Assembly (NCBI RefSeq): GCF_000970685.1
Contig: NZ_LAJB01000019.1
Span: 1 to 55,287, forward strand
Length of the DNA: 55,287 nucleotides
From: Domibacillus indicus
GTDB taxonomy: Bacteria > Bacillota > Bacilli > Bacillales > Domibacillaceae
Direction: 5' to 3'
A program made the translations under genes and the position numbers. A model generated the notes under the pieces. It worked only from the letters and a program-made list of their open reading frames with translations, ran no database searches and was not told the origin of the DNA. Shown here one piece after another: positions 8,443-17,744 of the stretch. Every line of letters begins with the position of its first letter. The first letter of the stretch is position 1.

Positions 8443-9522
8443 TTATGAAATGCCAGTCATAAGGGCAAGGTAAAGGGAAAAAACAAGCAGGAGGCTCATC
8501 ATAAAGGCGACGAGGGCAGCTCTTTTCTTATACGCCCAAAAACAAAGCACCAGACAAAAGGCAGATAAAAAGAAACAAATGATGCCAGCAGCTGACCATC
8601 CAAAATGGATAGGGACAGCTGGCGGTATGGGGCCGTTATAAAAGTAGGTAAATAAGGGAGAGTAACGGTCTTCACTCCAGGCATGCGGAGGATCCTGCTG
8701 TCCGAGAAAAGCTGTAGCGGCGAAAATAAGCAAAAGAATGAGGCTTTCTGCTTTTATCCACGGCTTTGGATCAATATCTTCCTGTTTTTGAAGCTTTCTT
8801 TTAACTAGCTGGCCGTTAATGAAAGCAAACAGCAAAACAGGCAAAACAAATAAATGCTTGATGAGGAGCGACTGTCCATAATTTATCGGCCAGGAGCTGG
8901 CATATTCCTTCACATCCATAATGATTTCCATCATAAAAAATCCAGAAAGTGCCGTTAAAACAAAACATATCATCGCAGCAGGAGAAAACCATTTTAAAAA
9001 AGCCAGCCAGTTAGCATAGTTCTTTGAGAACCAGCCTGTCATAAGCAGAACGCCCACCCATATTGAAACTGCAGCAAAGTGAACAGCGTGATAAAGGAAA
9101 CCGCTCCAATCGGTTAAAGAGGCTGCATGGCTGGACCAGGCAATTGACAAAATAAGCACAATAGTAAAGAAAAGGGCACCAATTGTAAACCGTTTATCTG
9201 ATAAAACAGGGAAGGTAAAAAGGTACAATGCAAAAAAAACGGCAACGATAAATGTGAATGCCCACGATTTTCCAATGGTAAAGCTGAAAATAACCGTTTG
9301 GGCCATGGAAAGGAAAGCGGCTTCTTTTGAAAGTTCCGTAATAAGCACGGCGGCGGGCGTAAAAGCAAAAAGAGCAATCCCCGCTATAGCGGCATAAAGC
9401 CACCGTTCCTGAATGAGGACCGATGGCTTTTTATGGGCGGGGACCAGCTGTATGCAAAAAGCACCCATTAGTAAAGAGAAACAGCTGTATAAAAGGACCT
9501 CCGTTACATATAGCACAGCCAT
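8443..9522 (-). CDS. copD: Copper resistance protein CopD-like
   Basis: A 359-aa membrane protein with about nine TM helices and the CopD domain in its centre (HAVHFAAVSIWVGVLLMTGWF, with conserved His residues). CopD/PcoD proteins are inner-membrane partners of CopC in copper uptake or tolerance. It starts within the stop codon of copC (TAATG), so the two are co-translated. In B. subtilis YcnJ the CopC and CopD parts are fused; here they are separate genes. No copper-responsive operator was recognised. Confidence 0.83.
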   Translation of the reverse strand: MAVLYVTEVLLYSCFSLLMGAFCIQLVPAHKKPSVLIQERWLYAAIAGIALFAFTPAAVLITELSKEAAFLSMAQTVIFSFTIGKSWAFTFIVAVFFALYLFTFPVLSDKRFTIGALFFTIVLILSIAWSSHAASLTDWSGFLYHAVHFAAVSIWVGVLLMTGWFSKNYANWLAFLKWFSPAAMICFVLTALSGFFMMEIIMDVKEYASSWPINYGQSLLIKHLFVLPVLLFAFINGQLVKRKLQKQEDIDPKPWIKAESLILLLIFAATAFLGQQDPPHAWSEDRYSPLFTYFYNGPIPPAVPIHFGWSAAGIICFFLSAFCLVLCFWAYKKRAALVAFMMSLLLVFSLYLALMTGIS

Positions 9523-10070
9523 TATTTTTTTCCTTTTCTCATTAACAAAACTGCGAAGGCAAGAGCGAGGACGACCACAATGCCGATGACAATCGGCATA
9601 ACAGCCGTAGCGCTGCTGCTATTATCCTGCGAATTAGCGGCTGTGTTTTCCTCAGTGTTTGTTAATTCTGTATCTTCTTCTACAGGCTCCTCTTCTGGTG
9701 CGGGTTCAGCAGCTTGTTCAACAGCGACTGTAAATCCGTATGTTCCTTCAATAAGGTGGCCATCTTCTCCAATGATTTTCCAATCGACTGTATAGCTTCC
9801 GTTTTCCAGCGGATCTGCCGCTGTTCCACTTAAGACGTTCTCTGTTACTTTCACGTTTTCTACCGACACTTCTCCAGCCTCGTCGCGTAAAGTGAAGCTG
9901 CTTCCTTCTTCAATTACCGTTTCAAATGTTAACGAAATATCCTGAATTTCCTCTGTCACTGTATCGCCATCGGCAGGAGAAGAATTTTCCAGTCCAGTAT
10001 GGGCGGATACAGAGGACGAAAAGAGAAATAATAAGCCAAAAAGAAATAAATATGACTTTTTCACTTTCAT
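9522..10070 (-). CDS. copC: Copper-binding protein CopC, membrane-anchored
   Basis: A 182-aa protein: signal peptide (residues 1-23, SVSA|H), CopC domain to ~120, an acidic Glu/Asn/Ser-rich linker and a C-terminal TM anchor (AVMPIVIGIVVVLALAFAVL) before RKGKK. The mature protein would start with His (HTGLENSSPADG), and GEDGHLIEGTYGF supplies the Asp and second His of the Cu(II) site. First gene of the copC-copD pair. Confidence 0.88.
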   Translation of the reverse strand: MKVKKSYLFLFGLLFLFSSSVSAHTGLENSSPADGDTVTEEIQDISLTFETVIEEGSSFTLRDEAGEVSVENVKVTENVLSGTAADPLENGSYTVDWKIIGEDGHLIEGTYGFTVAVEQAAEPAPEEEPVEEDTELTNTEENTAANSQDNSSSATAVMPIVIGIVVVLALAFAVLLMRKGKK

Positions 10071-10099
10071 TCACCTCTATTTTTAAGTTACTTATATAC

Positions 10100-10105
10100 A
10101 CTATA
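10100..10105 (-). promoter_or_regulatory. Extended -10 of copCD
   Basis: On the - strand TGGTATAGT gives an extended -10 (TATAGT) 30 nt upstream of the copC start. The -35 is weak. Confidence 0.5.
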
Positions 10106-10234
10106 CCATTGTCGAAAAGTGAGTGGATAAAAACAGAACTTCGCTCACAAATGTGTCAAAAAGAAAGAAAAAGGCACACAAACTCTTCACAAAAGGAGTG
10201 AAAAAAGCAGGGATGGGGAATCAAGGGTAAAAAA

Positions 10235-11809
10235 ATGACGAATGAAGAGGAGAAACAATCGATGCACATTCCATTCACACACATTCCAGCTATTTCACTG
10301 ATTCAGCTCTTTGGTCCATCCAATCCAGTAGTTTCAGGTATTACCTATCATTCTCAAGCTGTCAAGCAGCACTCAGCTTTTTTCGCTATTACAGGAGAAC
10401 ACACAGATGGCCATGCATATATCGAGCAAGCGATTGAATCAGGTGCATCCGCAATTATTGGCACCGACCGAGAACTTCTTCATTCATATTATGAGAAATT
10501 TCCGTCTGTATGCTTTGTTGCTGTAAAGGACTCCAGACAGGCAATGGCTCATGTTGCTGATTACTTTTACAGGCATGTAAAGGACCGGCTAATCAAGATT
10601 GGTGTTACCGGCACAAATGGAAAAACAACTGTCGCCACGTATGTGCAGAATTTATTCAATCTGCTTCACATCCCGTGCGGCCTGCTTGGAACCACAGGTA
10701 TTTGGGCAGCCGATAAAAAACTGGCTTACGAAAAAAGTACGCCAACAACGCCCATGTCCTCCGACATTCATCATATTTTTCATGCACTTCATCAATCCAA
10801 TCACGAAGCAGCGGCGATGGAGGTATCTTCCATTGCACTTGATCAAAAACGGGTAGAGGGCATTTTTTTCGATATAGCGATTCACACGAATTTGTCAGAA
10901 GAGCATCTGGAATACCATAAAACATTTGAGCATTATAAAAAATCAAAGCTTTTGCTGTTTAAGCAGGCGGCAAACAGTGTCGTGAACCTTGATGATCGCA
11001 TAATGGCCGAAGCGATTCTTTCCGCAGCCGAAAACAGGGTAATAACATACAGTAAAAACCGGGAATCAAACGCAGATTTAATTTGGAGTAAATGCCGGCA
11101 CAGTGAAAAAGGAATGGCTTTTTGTCTGTATTATGAGGGGAAAACGCATAAAGTGAGTGTCCCGCTGTATGGCGAGTACAATGCAGGAAACCTAACGGCC
11201 GCTATTGGGGCAGCATTATCACTTGGAATTGGCATTGAGGAGATTATTGGAGTTCTGCCGAAAATGCAGCAGGTGGAAGGAAGATTTGAGGTAATTCATG
11301 GACCGGAAAGGCGCAAAGTTATCATTGACTATGCCCATACACCTGTAGCGCTTGACCATATTTTAAAAGAAGTGCGCCGTCTTCCGCATAACCGTCTGGT
11401 CGCCATGATTGCCGGAATCGGAATACGCGACTTTGGAAAAATGCCGAAAATGGCCCGTGCCGCTGAAGGAAAAGCCGATACCATCGTTGTAACAGTCGAC
11501 CATCCGGGCTTCAATAATCCCCGGGATGTAATCCAAAACGTATTAAAAGGTTTTTCCAATCCATCGGACTCCGTTTACACAGCGGAAACCCGGCGGGCAG
11601 GGGTGATGAAAGCACTGGAAAAAAGCGGTCCTAATGATATTGTTCTGCTCACCAGCGGGTGTATAAATGGATGCCAGATAGTAAAAGGGAAAAGTATCCC
11701 GCATTCCGATAAAGACATCATTAATGAATTTTTCAGCACTGTTCTTCCGGCAGCCACTATGGATTTTAATATTCAGGAACGCCTGCATTGGCAGCAAGCT
11801 GAAAATTAA
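10235..11809 (+). CDS. MurE-like Mur ligase, divergent paralogue
   Basis: A 524-aa cytoplasmic ATP-dependent amide ligase with the three MurE domains: N-terminal UDP-binding part, central ATPase with P-loop GTNGKTT (126-132), and C-terminal domain. The lysine expected to be carbamylated is present (HYKKSKLLLF, K238), as is NLSEEHLEYH. Two positions deviate: the usual EVSSHALDQ reads EVSSIALDQ, and the DNPR motif that reads the third amino acid (DAP) is replaced by DHPGFNNPRD near residue 420. It stands alone, away from the division/cell-wall cluster where genuine murE lies, so it may join another amino acid or act on another substrate. Preceded by AAGGGT. Confidence 0.8.
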   Translation: MTNEEEKQSMHIPFTHIPAISLIQLFGPSNPVVSGITYHSQAVKQHSAFFAITGEHTDGHAYIEQAIESGASAIIGTDRELLHSYYEKFPSVCFVAVKDSRQAMAHVADYFYRHVKDRLIKIGVTGTNGKTTVATYVQNLFNLLHIPCGLLGTTGIWAADKKLAYEKSTPTTPMSSDIHHIFHALHQSNHEAAAMEVSSIALDQKRVEGIFFDIAIHTNLSEEHLEYHKTFEHYKKSKLLLFKQAANSVVNLDDRIMAEAILSAAENRVITYSKNRESNADLIWSKCRHSEKGMAFCLYYEGKTHKVSVPLYGEYNAGNLTAAIGAALSLGIGIEEIIGVLPKMQQVEGRFEVIHGPERRKVIIDYAHTPVALDHILKEVRRLPHNRLVAMIAGIGIRDFGKMPKMARAAEGKADTIVVTVDHPGFNNPRDVIQNVLKGFSNPSDSVYTAETRRAGVMKALEKSGPNDIVLLTSGCINGCQIVKGKSIPHSDKDIINEFFSTVLPAATMDFNIQERLHWQQAEN

Positions 11810-11810
11810 G

Positions 11811-11863
11811 GAAAAAAGCAGCCTTGTTTTCCATATGCTCTCTGGCAGGAAAAGCTGCTTTTT
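11811..11863 (+). terminator. Terminator of the MurE-like gene
   Basis: AAAAGCAGC pairs with GCTGCTTTT, an inner TTTTCC/GGAAAA stem extends it, and a T-run follows. Confidence 0.75.
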
Positions 11864-11946
11864 AATAAGAATTCTGACAGGATACGAAACGGCCAATGCA
11901 AAAAAATGATGGGATTTATGTAAGCAAAACATAATCAAAATGCTTT

Positions 11947-12720
11947 CTAAGAGCCGATCCGCCGGTAAGCGCCGGGAGCGGTTCCATATTTCTTTTTAAA
12001 CACTTTATGAAAATACGTATAAGATCCAAATCCGCATTCCTCTGCGATATGCTCTAAAGTCATTGTAGTATAGGTCATCCGGTCAATAGCCGAGGAAAGG
12101 CGAATTTCATGCGCGTACTCCAGCATTGTTTTTCCTGTGCTGCTTTTAAACAGGTGAACAGAACGTGATACACTTAATCCGGCATGACCGGCAACATCCT
12201 CTACTTTAAAGGTGCCGAGTGCATGTTCTTCGATATAGCGCATCATTCGGGTGACGGCATACGGCCTTGTTACATCAACATGGGTTTCATTGGCGGCCCG
12301 CTCGATGTAAAAACATAGTGATTGAAGCAGGGCATGAGAAAGTTCTTTGCTTTTACTCGAAGCAGGCCGCCGTTCTTCAATAATAATGCTTCTCCATAAA
12401 GAAATTAAGTTTTCATCAACCCCAATATGAGACCGGACCGGTTTTTGAGAACGCATCCACCATTCAGCGATCCAGCTGCCGTCGCAAATAAGATAGTAAT
12501 CACCGCTTTCTTGATTTTCTTTAATAAACAGCTCATAGTGATCTTCTGGATGAATCATAAGCAAATCGCCTTGCTTTATTTCATATATACGGCCGTTTAC
12601 TTTTGCCTTGCAGGCGCCTTCCGTCTGCAGGCGGAATACATACTCAGAAAAGCCAGGTTTATGCTGGGCGTATAAGCGCTGCGTGTGATAAGCGTACCCG
12701 CATATGTAAATATTCATCAT
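11947..12720 (-). CDS. AraC family transcriptional regulator
   Basis: A 257-aa regulator. N-terminal cupin-type sensor (residues ~1-140, GDLLMIHPEDHYELFI), then two C-terminal AraC helix-turn-helix motifs (VEDVAGHAGLSVSRSVHLFK and LEHIAEECGFGSYTYFHKVF, 20 residues each). The adjacent ATGs at 12718-12720 and 12715-12717 follow AGAAGG; the first is used. It is divergent from the ABC exporter and close to the GH43/Gfo-Idh cluster. AraC proteins of this build usually sense sugars, so it may control one of these operons. Not shown by the sequence. Confidence 0.85.
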   Translation of the reverse strand: MMNIYICGYAYHTQRLYAQHKPGFSEYVFRLQTEGACKAKVNGRIYEIKQGDLLMIHPEDHYELFIKENQESGDYYLICDGSWIAEWWMRSQKPVRSHIGVDENLISLWRSIIIEERRPASSKSKELSHALLQSLCFYIERAANETHVDVTRPYAVTRMMRYIEEHALGTFKVEDVAGHAGLSVSRSVHLFKSSTGKTMLEYAHEIRLSSAIDRMTYTTMTLEHIAEECGFGSYTYFHKVFKKKYGTAPGAYRRIGS

Positions 12721-13164
12721 AATGTAATCGCCTTCTTTTTTACTTAATAGCAAAATTGTATATGTTTTCATTATATCATTTATGTTTATTTTGAAACCGC
12801 TGTTATATGATTGTAGTCAAATTCATTATGCGAAAGGAAGGTCTATAAAGGCGTGGCAGTGACTCGGGAAAGCGTTGTTTCTCTATCGGACGCTGAAAGC
12901 AGCTGATGAATAGCACAGAAAGACGGCGTTTACAGGCAGCTTGAAAGGACAGTAGTATATCCTTTTCAGGATCTTTAAACAAAAATTGTTCAATAAACAG
13001 AGTTTTTTTCTTTTTAGATGAAAAAAACGGATATAACGTGGAAGAAAGAATAAAATGAACGTATTTCAAATTCAATTGTACGGAAGGGGTCCTTATTTTC
13101 ATCAAAGATCGAGTGTCATCATAATGTGCTGTGGTGAAAATATAAGGAAAGAAGGGAATAAAAC
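12721..13164. other. Intergenic region AraC // ABC exporter
   Basis: A 444-bp divergent gap. It is AT-rich around 12720-12800 and 12960-13060, and a GC-richer block at 12830-12930 could form a hairpin. A 100-codon open frame on the - strand (12803-13105) has no recognisable motif and a low-complexity composition and is not called. No known riboswitch or convincing promoter was found. Confidence 0.4.
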
Positions 13165-14916
13165 GTGCATAGCTTAAAGTGGATTTGGACGTATATGCGG
13201 GACTTCAAATCCGGCATATGTATCGGATTTTTGCTCGTGCTGGTTGTTGCGGGATTAAATATGCTTAATCCCTATTTTTCGGGGCGGATTGTCGATGATG
13301 TTATTTATGGAGGGAATATGCCGCTGCTCTGGAAACTGATCGGCTTTATGATAGCGGTTACGATGATAAAAACGGTTATCCGCTACAGCTTTCAGCTTCT
13401 GTTTGAACGCATATCGCAGCGAGTTATTTATACCATTCGAAAGCAGTTGTATGAGCGGTTAAATGAACTGGACTTCCGGTATTATGACCGGACAAAAACG
13501 GGTGACATTATGGCGCGGATGACTGGCGACATGGAAGCAGTGCGTCATTTTACAGCCTGGACTACTTATATGATTGTAGAAAATGCGATGGTGTTGTTTT
13601 TTGCCATTATTTTTATGTTTACCATTCATGCACCACTTACAGTGGCGATGCTTGCTGTAACCCCGGTGATCGGCTTTTTTGCATATCGGATGAGCAGTGA
13701 GGTAAGGCCGACCTTTTCAGAAATTAGGGCCCAGTTCGCACGCTTAAATTCAGTAGTACAGGAAAACATAAGCGGAAATCGCGTTGTGAAAGCATTCGCA
13801 AAAGAAGAACATGAAATTGGCAAATTTTCTGCTGAAAACAGGGCATTTAAGGAAAAAAATATTAAATCGGCACGTGTATGGGAGAAGTATTTGCCTGTTC
13901 TGGATTCACTAGCCGGTGTGCTGACTGTCGTGATGATTTTGGCAGGTGGATTTATGGTGGTTCAAGGATCGCTGACAATCGGGGAACTCGTTATTTTTAA
14001 TTCTCTTATCTGGGCGCTGAACAATCCCATGCGGATGGCAGGCTGGCTTATTAATGATGTTCAGCGGTTTATTGCATCTGCTGAAAAGATTGAAGATTTG
14101 CTTAATGAGCAGCCTGCCATTACGAACCGGAAGCAGAAAGGTGAGTCTGTTTCAGCTGATTTCTCTGTTCAATTTCAAGATGTCACGTTCAAATACGAAG
14201 ATGAGCCGGTGCTCTCAGATATAACATTCGGCGTTAAAACGGGGCAGACTGTTGCGATTGTAGGACCGACTGGTGCGGGGAAATCAACCATTGTTAACCT
14301 GCTTTGCCGATTTTATGATGCAGACAGCGGAGAAGTAATAGTTGAAGGAAGGGATGTAAAAGACTGGAATGTCAGATCGCTGCGGAAGCATACTGCTATG
14401 GTTATGCAGGATATCTTTTTATTTTCCGACACGATTGAAGGCAATATCGCTTATGGCATGCCGGATGCAACACTCGAACAGGTAAAGGATGCGGCAAAAA
14501 AAGCGGAAGCGCATGGCTTTATCTCCAAGCTGCCGGAAGGCTATGACACAATTATCGGGGAGCGGGGCGTTGGTTTGTCAGGCGGTCAGCGCCAGAGAAT
14601 TTCATTGGCACGGGCACTATTAAAGGATGCTCCTATTTTAATCCTGGATGACACTACATCTGCCGTGGACCTGGAGACAGAGATGCGTATTCAAAAAACG
14701 CTGAAACCTATTCTTCGAGAAAAAACATGCTTTATTATTGCGCATCGGATTTCTTCTGTAAAAGAAGCGGACCTTATCCTTGTCCTTGAAAACGGACAGA
14801 TTATGGAGCGAGGCCGGCATGAAGATTTATTGAAGCGCAAAGGGCGTTATTACAATGTATTTAAAAACCAGTTTGGTGATTTTGACGGTCACCAATTCGG
14901 CAAGGAAGTGATGTAA
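13165..14916 (+). CDS. Heterodimeric ABC exporter, subunit with degenerate ATP site (YfiB-like)
   Basis: A 583-aa half-transporter: six-TM ABC exporter domain (~1-310), then nucleotide-binding domain with Walker A GPTGAGKST, signature LSGGQRQR and Walker B ILILDDTTSAVD. The catalytic Glu after Walker B is Asp, the mark of the degenerate site in heterodimeric exporters such as TM287/288 and BmrCD. The GTG start follows AGAAGGG by 8 nt. The next gene starts directly after the stop, so the two subunits are made together. Resembles B. subtilis YfiB; exports drugs or lipids by family, substrate unknown. Confidence 0.9.
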   Translation: MHSLKWIWTYMRDFKSGICIGFLLVLVVAGLNMLNPYFSGRIVDDVIYGGNMPLLWKLIGFMIAVTMIKTVIRYSFQLLFERISQRVIYTIRKQLYERLNELDFRYYDRTKTGDIMARMTGDMEAVRHFTAWTTYMIVENAMVLFFAIIFMFTIHAPLTVAMLAVTPVIGFFAYRMSSEVRPTFSEIRAQFARLNSVVQENISGNRVVKAFAKEEHEIGKFSAENRAFKEKNIKSARVWEKYLPVLDSLAGVLTVVMILAGGFMVVQGSLTIGELVIFNSLIWALNNPMRMAGWLINDVQRFIASAEKIEDLLNEQPAITNRKQKGESVSADFSVQFQDVTFKYEDEPVLSDITFGVKTGQTVAIVGPTGAGKSTIVNLLCRFYDADSGEVIVEGRDVKDWNVRSLRKHTAMVMQDIFLFSDTIEGNIAYGMPDATLEQVKDAAKKAEAHGFISKLPEGYDTIIGERGVGLSGGQRQRISLARALLKDAPILILDDTTSAVDLETEMRIQKTLKPILREKTCFIIAHRISSVKEADLILVLENGQIMERGRHEDLLKRKGRYYNVFKNQFGDFDGHQFGKEVM

Positions 14917-16698
14917 ATGGCGCGCAATAAATTTGATGTGGATGAGGAGCTGGAGACAGCGTTCGACCTTAATCAGCTAAAGCGGATGATGGGCTATTTG
15001 CGGCCTTTTAAGAAAAAAATTATTTTTACTGTTTTGCTTATGCTGTTAGCGAGCTGTGCAGCTTTAACGGGTCCTTACTTAATCAAAATGGCGATTGATG
15101 ACAAGATTCCGAACGGGGATGTAAAAGGGCTTGCGCTGCTTGCCGGATTTTATTTAGCTGCCATCACGGTCACAGGTCTTTGCTTAAAATATCGGATACG
15201 GATGATGTCCCAAATCGGGCAGAGTGTCATTTTACAGCTTCGAAAAGATTTATTTTCGCACTTACAGACACTGTCTTTTTCCTATTATGACAGCCGGCCG
15301 CACGGGAAAATTTTAGTACGCGTTGTCAATTACGTAAACTCACTTAGCGATCTGCTGTCAAACGGTATTATTAATGTTATTACGGATTTATTCAGCGTGC
15401 TGGTGATTATCGGGTTTATGCTGGCAATTGATGTAAAGCTGACGCTGGCTGCCATGGCTGGGTTCCCGTTTTTGCTCGGTTTCATCTTCCTGATTAAAAA
15501 CGCTCAGCGTAAAGCCTGGCAGCAGCTTAGCAATAAGCAGTCCAACATGAATGCCTATATCCACGAAAGCTTAAACGGCATGAAGGTAACGCAGGCATTT
15601 GCGCGTGAAGAAGAAAATGAAAAAATCTTTCATGAAGTGTCAGACAGCTACCGTACAGCCTGGATGAAAGGAGTCAAAATTCAATTTTTGCTCTGGCCGG
15701 TCATTGAGAATATCTCTGTTATTACGGTTTCATTTGTTTATATCACAGGGATTTTCTGGCTGAACGGCAGTGTCACGGCGGGAGAATTGGTGGCTTTTAT
15801 TGGGTACATCTGGATGTTCTGGCAGCCGCTTGCGAATATCGGCAACTTTTACAATGCAATTATTAATGCGATGGCTTATTTGGAGCGTATTTTTGAAACG
15901 ATTGACGAAGAGCCATCGATCAAGAATATGCCCAATGCAAAGGTACTGCCGTCTGTCCGCGGCAAGGTTCAATTTGATAATGTTGTGTTCGGCTACGAAG
16001 GTGAACAAAATATTCTTGAGAATATGAATTTTACAGTAGAGCCGGGAGATACAATTGCACTGGTTGGAGCGACAGGCTCTGGCAAAACAACCATTGTCAA
16101 CTTAATCAGCCGGTTTTATGACACAAAAAGCGGCAGTGTGCGAGTAGATGGCACAGATATTAAAACGGTTACTCTTTCATCGCTGCGCAGCCAGATGGGC
16201 GTCATGCTGCAGGACCCATTTATTTTTTCGGGAACCATTATGGATAATATTCGATACGGACGGCTGGATGCGACAGATGAAGAAGTAATCGCTGCATCAA
16301 AAGCCGTGCAGGCTCACGATTTTATTTGTGAAATGGATAACGGATACGAAACGGAAGTAAACGAGCGCGGTACACGCCTTTCATCCGGCCAGCGCCAGCT
16401 TATTTCCTTTGCGCGGGCTCTTCTTGCTGACCCTAAAATCCTCATTCTTGATGAAGCAACATCAAGTATTGACACGGAGACAGAGCTCGCTCTGCAAAAA
16501 GGGCTTGAGCAGCTGTTAGCAGGAAGAACCTCCTTTATCATTGCGCACCGCCTGTCTACCATTCAAAATGCCACACGCATTTTCTATATTGATGGCGGAG
16601 AAATTGTGGAAGAAGGAACACATGATGAGCTGATGAAAAAGGGCGGAGCTTATTCAAAGCTCTATATGTCACAGCGGCGTGCTCTGCAGGTTGGATAA
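14917..16698 (+). CDS. Heterodimeric ABC exporter, catalytic subunit (YfiC-like)
   Basis: A 593-aa half-transporter with six TM helices and an NBD carrying Walker A GATGSGKTT, Walker B ILILDEATSSID with the catalytic Glu, and a non-canonical signature LSSGQRQL. Its altered signature pairs with the Asp-type Walker B of the partner, and the partner's LSGGQ pairs with the intact site here: one degenerate and one active ATP site, as expected for a true heterodimer. Starts at the base after the previous stop; AAGGAAGTG lies upstream. Confidence 0.9.
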   Translation: MARNKFDVDEELETAFDLNQLKRMMGYLRPFKKKIIFTVLLMLLASCAALTGPYLIKMAIDDKIPNGDVKGLALLAGFYLAAITVTGLCLKYRIRMMSQIGQSVILQLRKDLFSHLQTLSFSYYDSRPHGKILVRVVNYVNSLSDLLSNGIINVITDLFSVLVIIGFMLAIDVKLTLAAMAGFPFLLGFIFLIKNAQRKAWQQLSNKQSNMNAYIHESLNGMKVTQAFAREEENEKIFHEVSDSYRTAWMKGVKIQFLLWPVIENISVITVSFVYITGIFWLNGSVTAGELVAFIGYIWMFWQPLANIGNFYNAIINAMAYLERIFETIDEEPSIKNMPNAKVLPSVRGKVQFDNVVFGYEGEQNILENMNFTVEPGDTIALVGATGSGKTTIVNLISRFYDTKSGSVRVDGTDIKTVTLSSLRSQMGVMLQDPFIFSGTIMDNIRYGRLDATDEEVIAASKAVQAHDFICEMDNGYETEVNERGTRLSSGQRQLISFARALLADPKILILDEATSSIDTETELALQKGLEQLLAGRTSFIIAHRLSTIQNATRIFYIDGGEIVEEGTHDELMKKGGAYSKLYMSQRRALQVG

Positions 16699-16827
16699 TA
16701 CTTTTTTAAAGTGGCTGAACAGGCAGAATCGGCGGCTCGGATAAATAGATTGAAACAGCCGGTCATATAGCCTGATTCAGCCATTCTATTTCTGCTAATC
16801 TCTTTGCTTTTAAAGGAGGCTTCAATA

Positions 16828-17727
16828 ATGCCAAAAGCGCCGCTTTTCCGTGATCCGATTTACGATGGGGCTGCCGATCCGGCTTTAATTTGGAACCGGG
16901 AAGCAGAAGAATGGTGGATCGTATACACAAATCGAAGAGCATCTTTAGAAGGCCCGGGTGTTGCCTGGGTGCACGGCACTGATCTGGGTATTGCTTCATC
17001 GCGGGATCAGGGAGAGACCTGGACATACCGCGGTATCCTTCAAGGACTTGAATTTGAAGAAGGAAGAAACACATTTTGGGCTCCGGAAATTCTCTGGCAT
17101 GACGGTGTCTACCATATGTACGTCAGTTATATACAGGGTGTACCCGTTCAATGGGAGGGACATAAAAGGCAGATCATTCATTATACAAGCAATGACTTAT
17201 GGAATTGGACGTTTCAATCCATTCTGCGTTTAAGTTCTGAATATGTTATAGATGCCTGTGTCCATCAAATTCTAGGTAATAAGTGGCGCATGTGGTATAA
17301 AGATGAAGCCGCCGGTTCGTTTACTTATGCGGCAGACAGTGACAATTTGTATCACTGGCAGCCGGCAGGCCCCGTTTTGACGCATCAGCCGCATGAAGGA
17401 GCCAATGTATTTTACTGGAATGACACGTACTGGATGGTTATTGATGAATGGTCAGGCCTCGCTGTTTATCAGTCTGCTGAGGGACAAGCCTGGCACCGTA
17501 ACGGAAAGATTTTGCATGAGCCGGGTACACGAGATGATGATCAAACCATCGGCTTGCACGCGGATGTGCACGTAAATGGTAAGCATGCGTATATTTTTTA
17601 TTTTACGCATCCAGACCGTGATCAAAATCCCCAGTCCAGACGCTCCTCTTTGCAGGCGGCTAAGCTTGAACTGGAAAACGGAAAGCTTATCTGCAGCCGG
17701 AATGCCTCGTTTTCATTTAATTTGTAA
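16828..17727 (+). CDS. GH43-like five-bladed beta-propeller glycosidase
   Basis: A 299-aa protein without signal peptide, so cytoplasmic. Motifs of GH43/GH32-type propellers are visible: YDGAADPALIW near the N-terminus (candidate catalytic Asp), FWAPEILWHDGVYHMYVSY, DACVHQILGNKWRMWYKDE and DQTIGLHADV. AAAGGAGG lies 8 nt before the ATG. First of four closely packed genes with a second GH43-like protein, an oxidoreductase and an SGNH hydrolase. Likely cleaves an imported oligosaccharide (arabino- or galacto-type); exact activity not inferable. Confidence 0.72.
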   Translation: MPKAPLFRDPIYDGAADPALIWNREAEEWWIVYTNRRASLEGPGVAWVHGTDLGIASSRDQGETWTYRGILQGLEFEEGRNTFWAPEILWHDGVYHMYVSYIQGVPVQWEGHKRQIIHYTSNDLWNWTFQSILRLSSEYVIDACVHQILGNKWRMWYKDEAAGSFTYAADSDNLYHWQPAGPVLTHQPHEGANVFYWNDTYWMVIDEWSGLAVYQSAEGQAWHRNGKILHEPGTRDDDQTIGLHADVHVNGKHAYIFYFTHPDRDQNPQSRRSSLQAAKLELENGKLICSRNASFSFNL

Positions 17728-17744
17728 AGAAGGGGGAACTAAAC

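Noticed and set aside
12803-13105. 100-codon open frame on the - strand between AraC gene and ABC exporter
   Set aside because: No ribosome binding site of note, low-complexity Lys/Phe/Ser runs, no motif; overlaps the region needed for divergent promoters.
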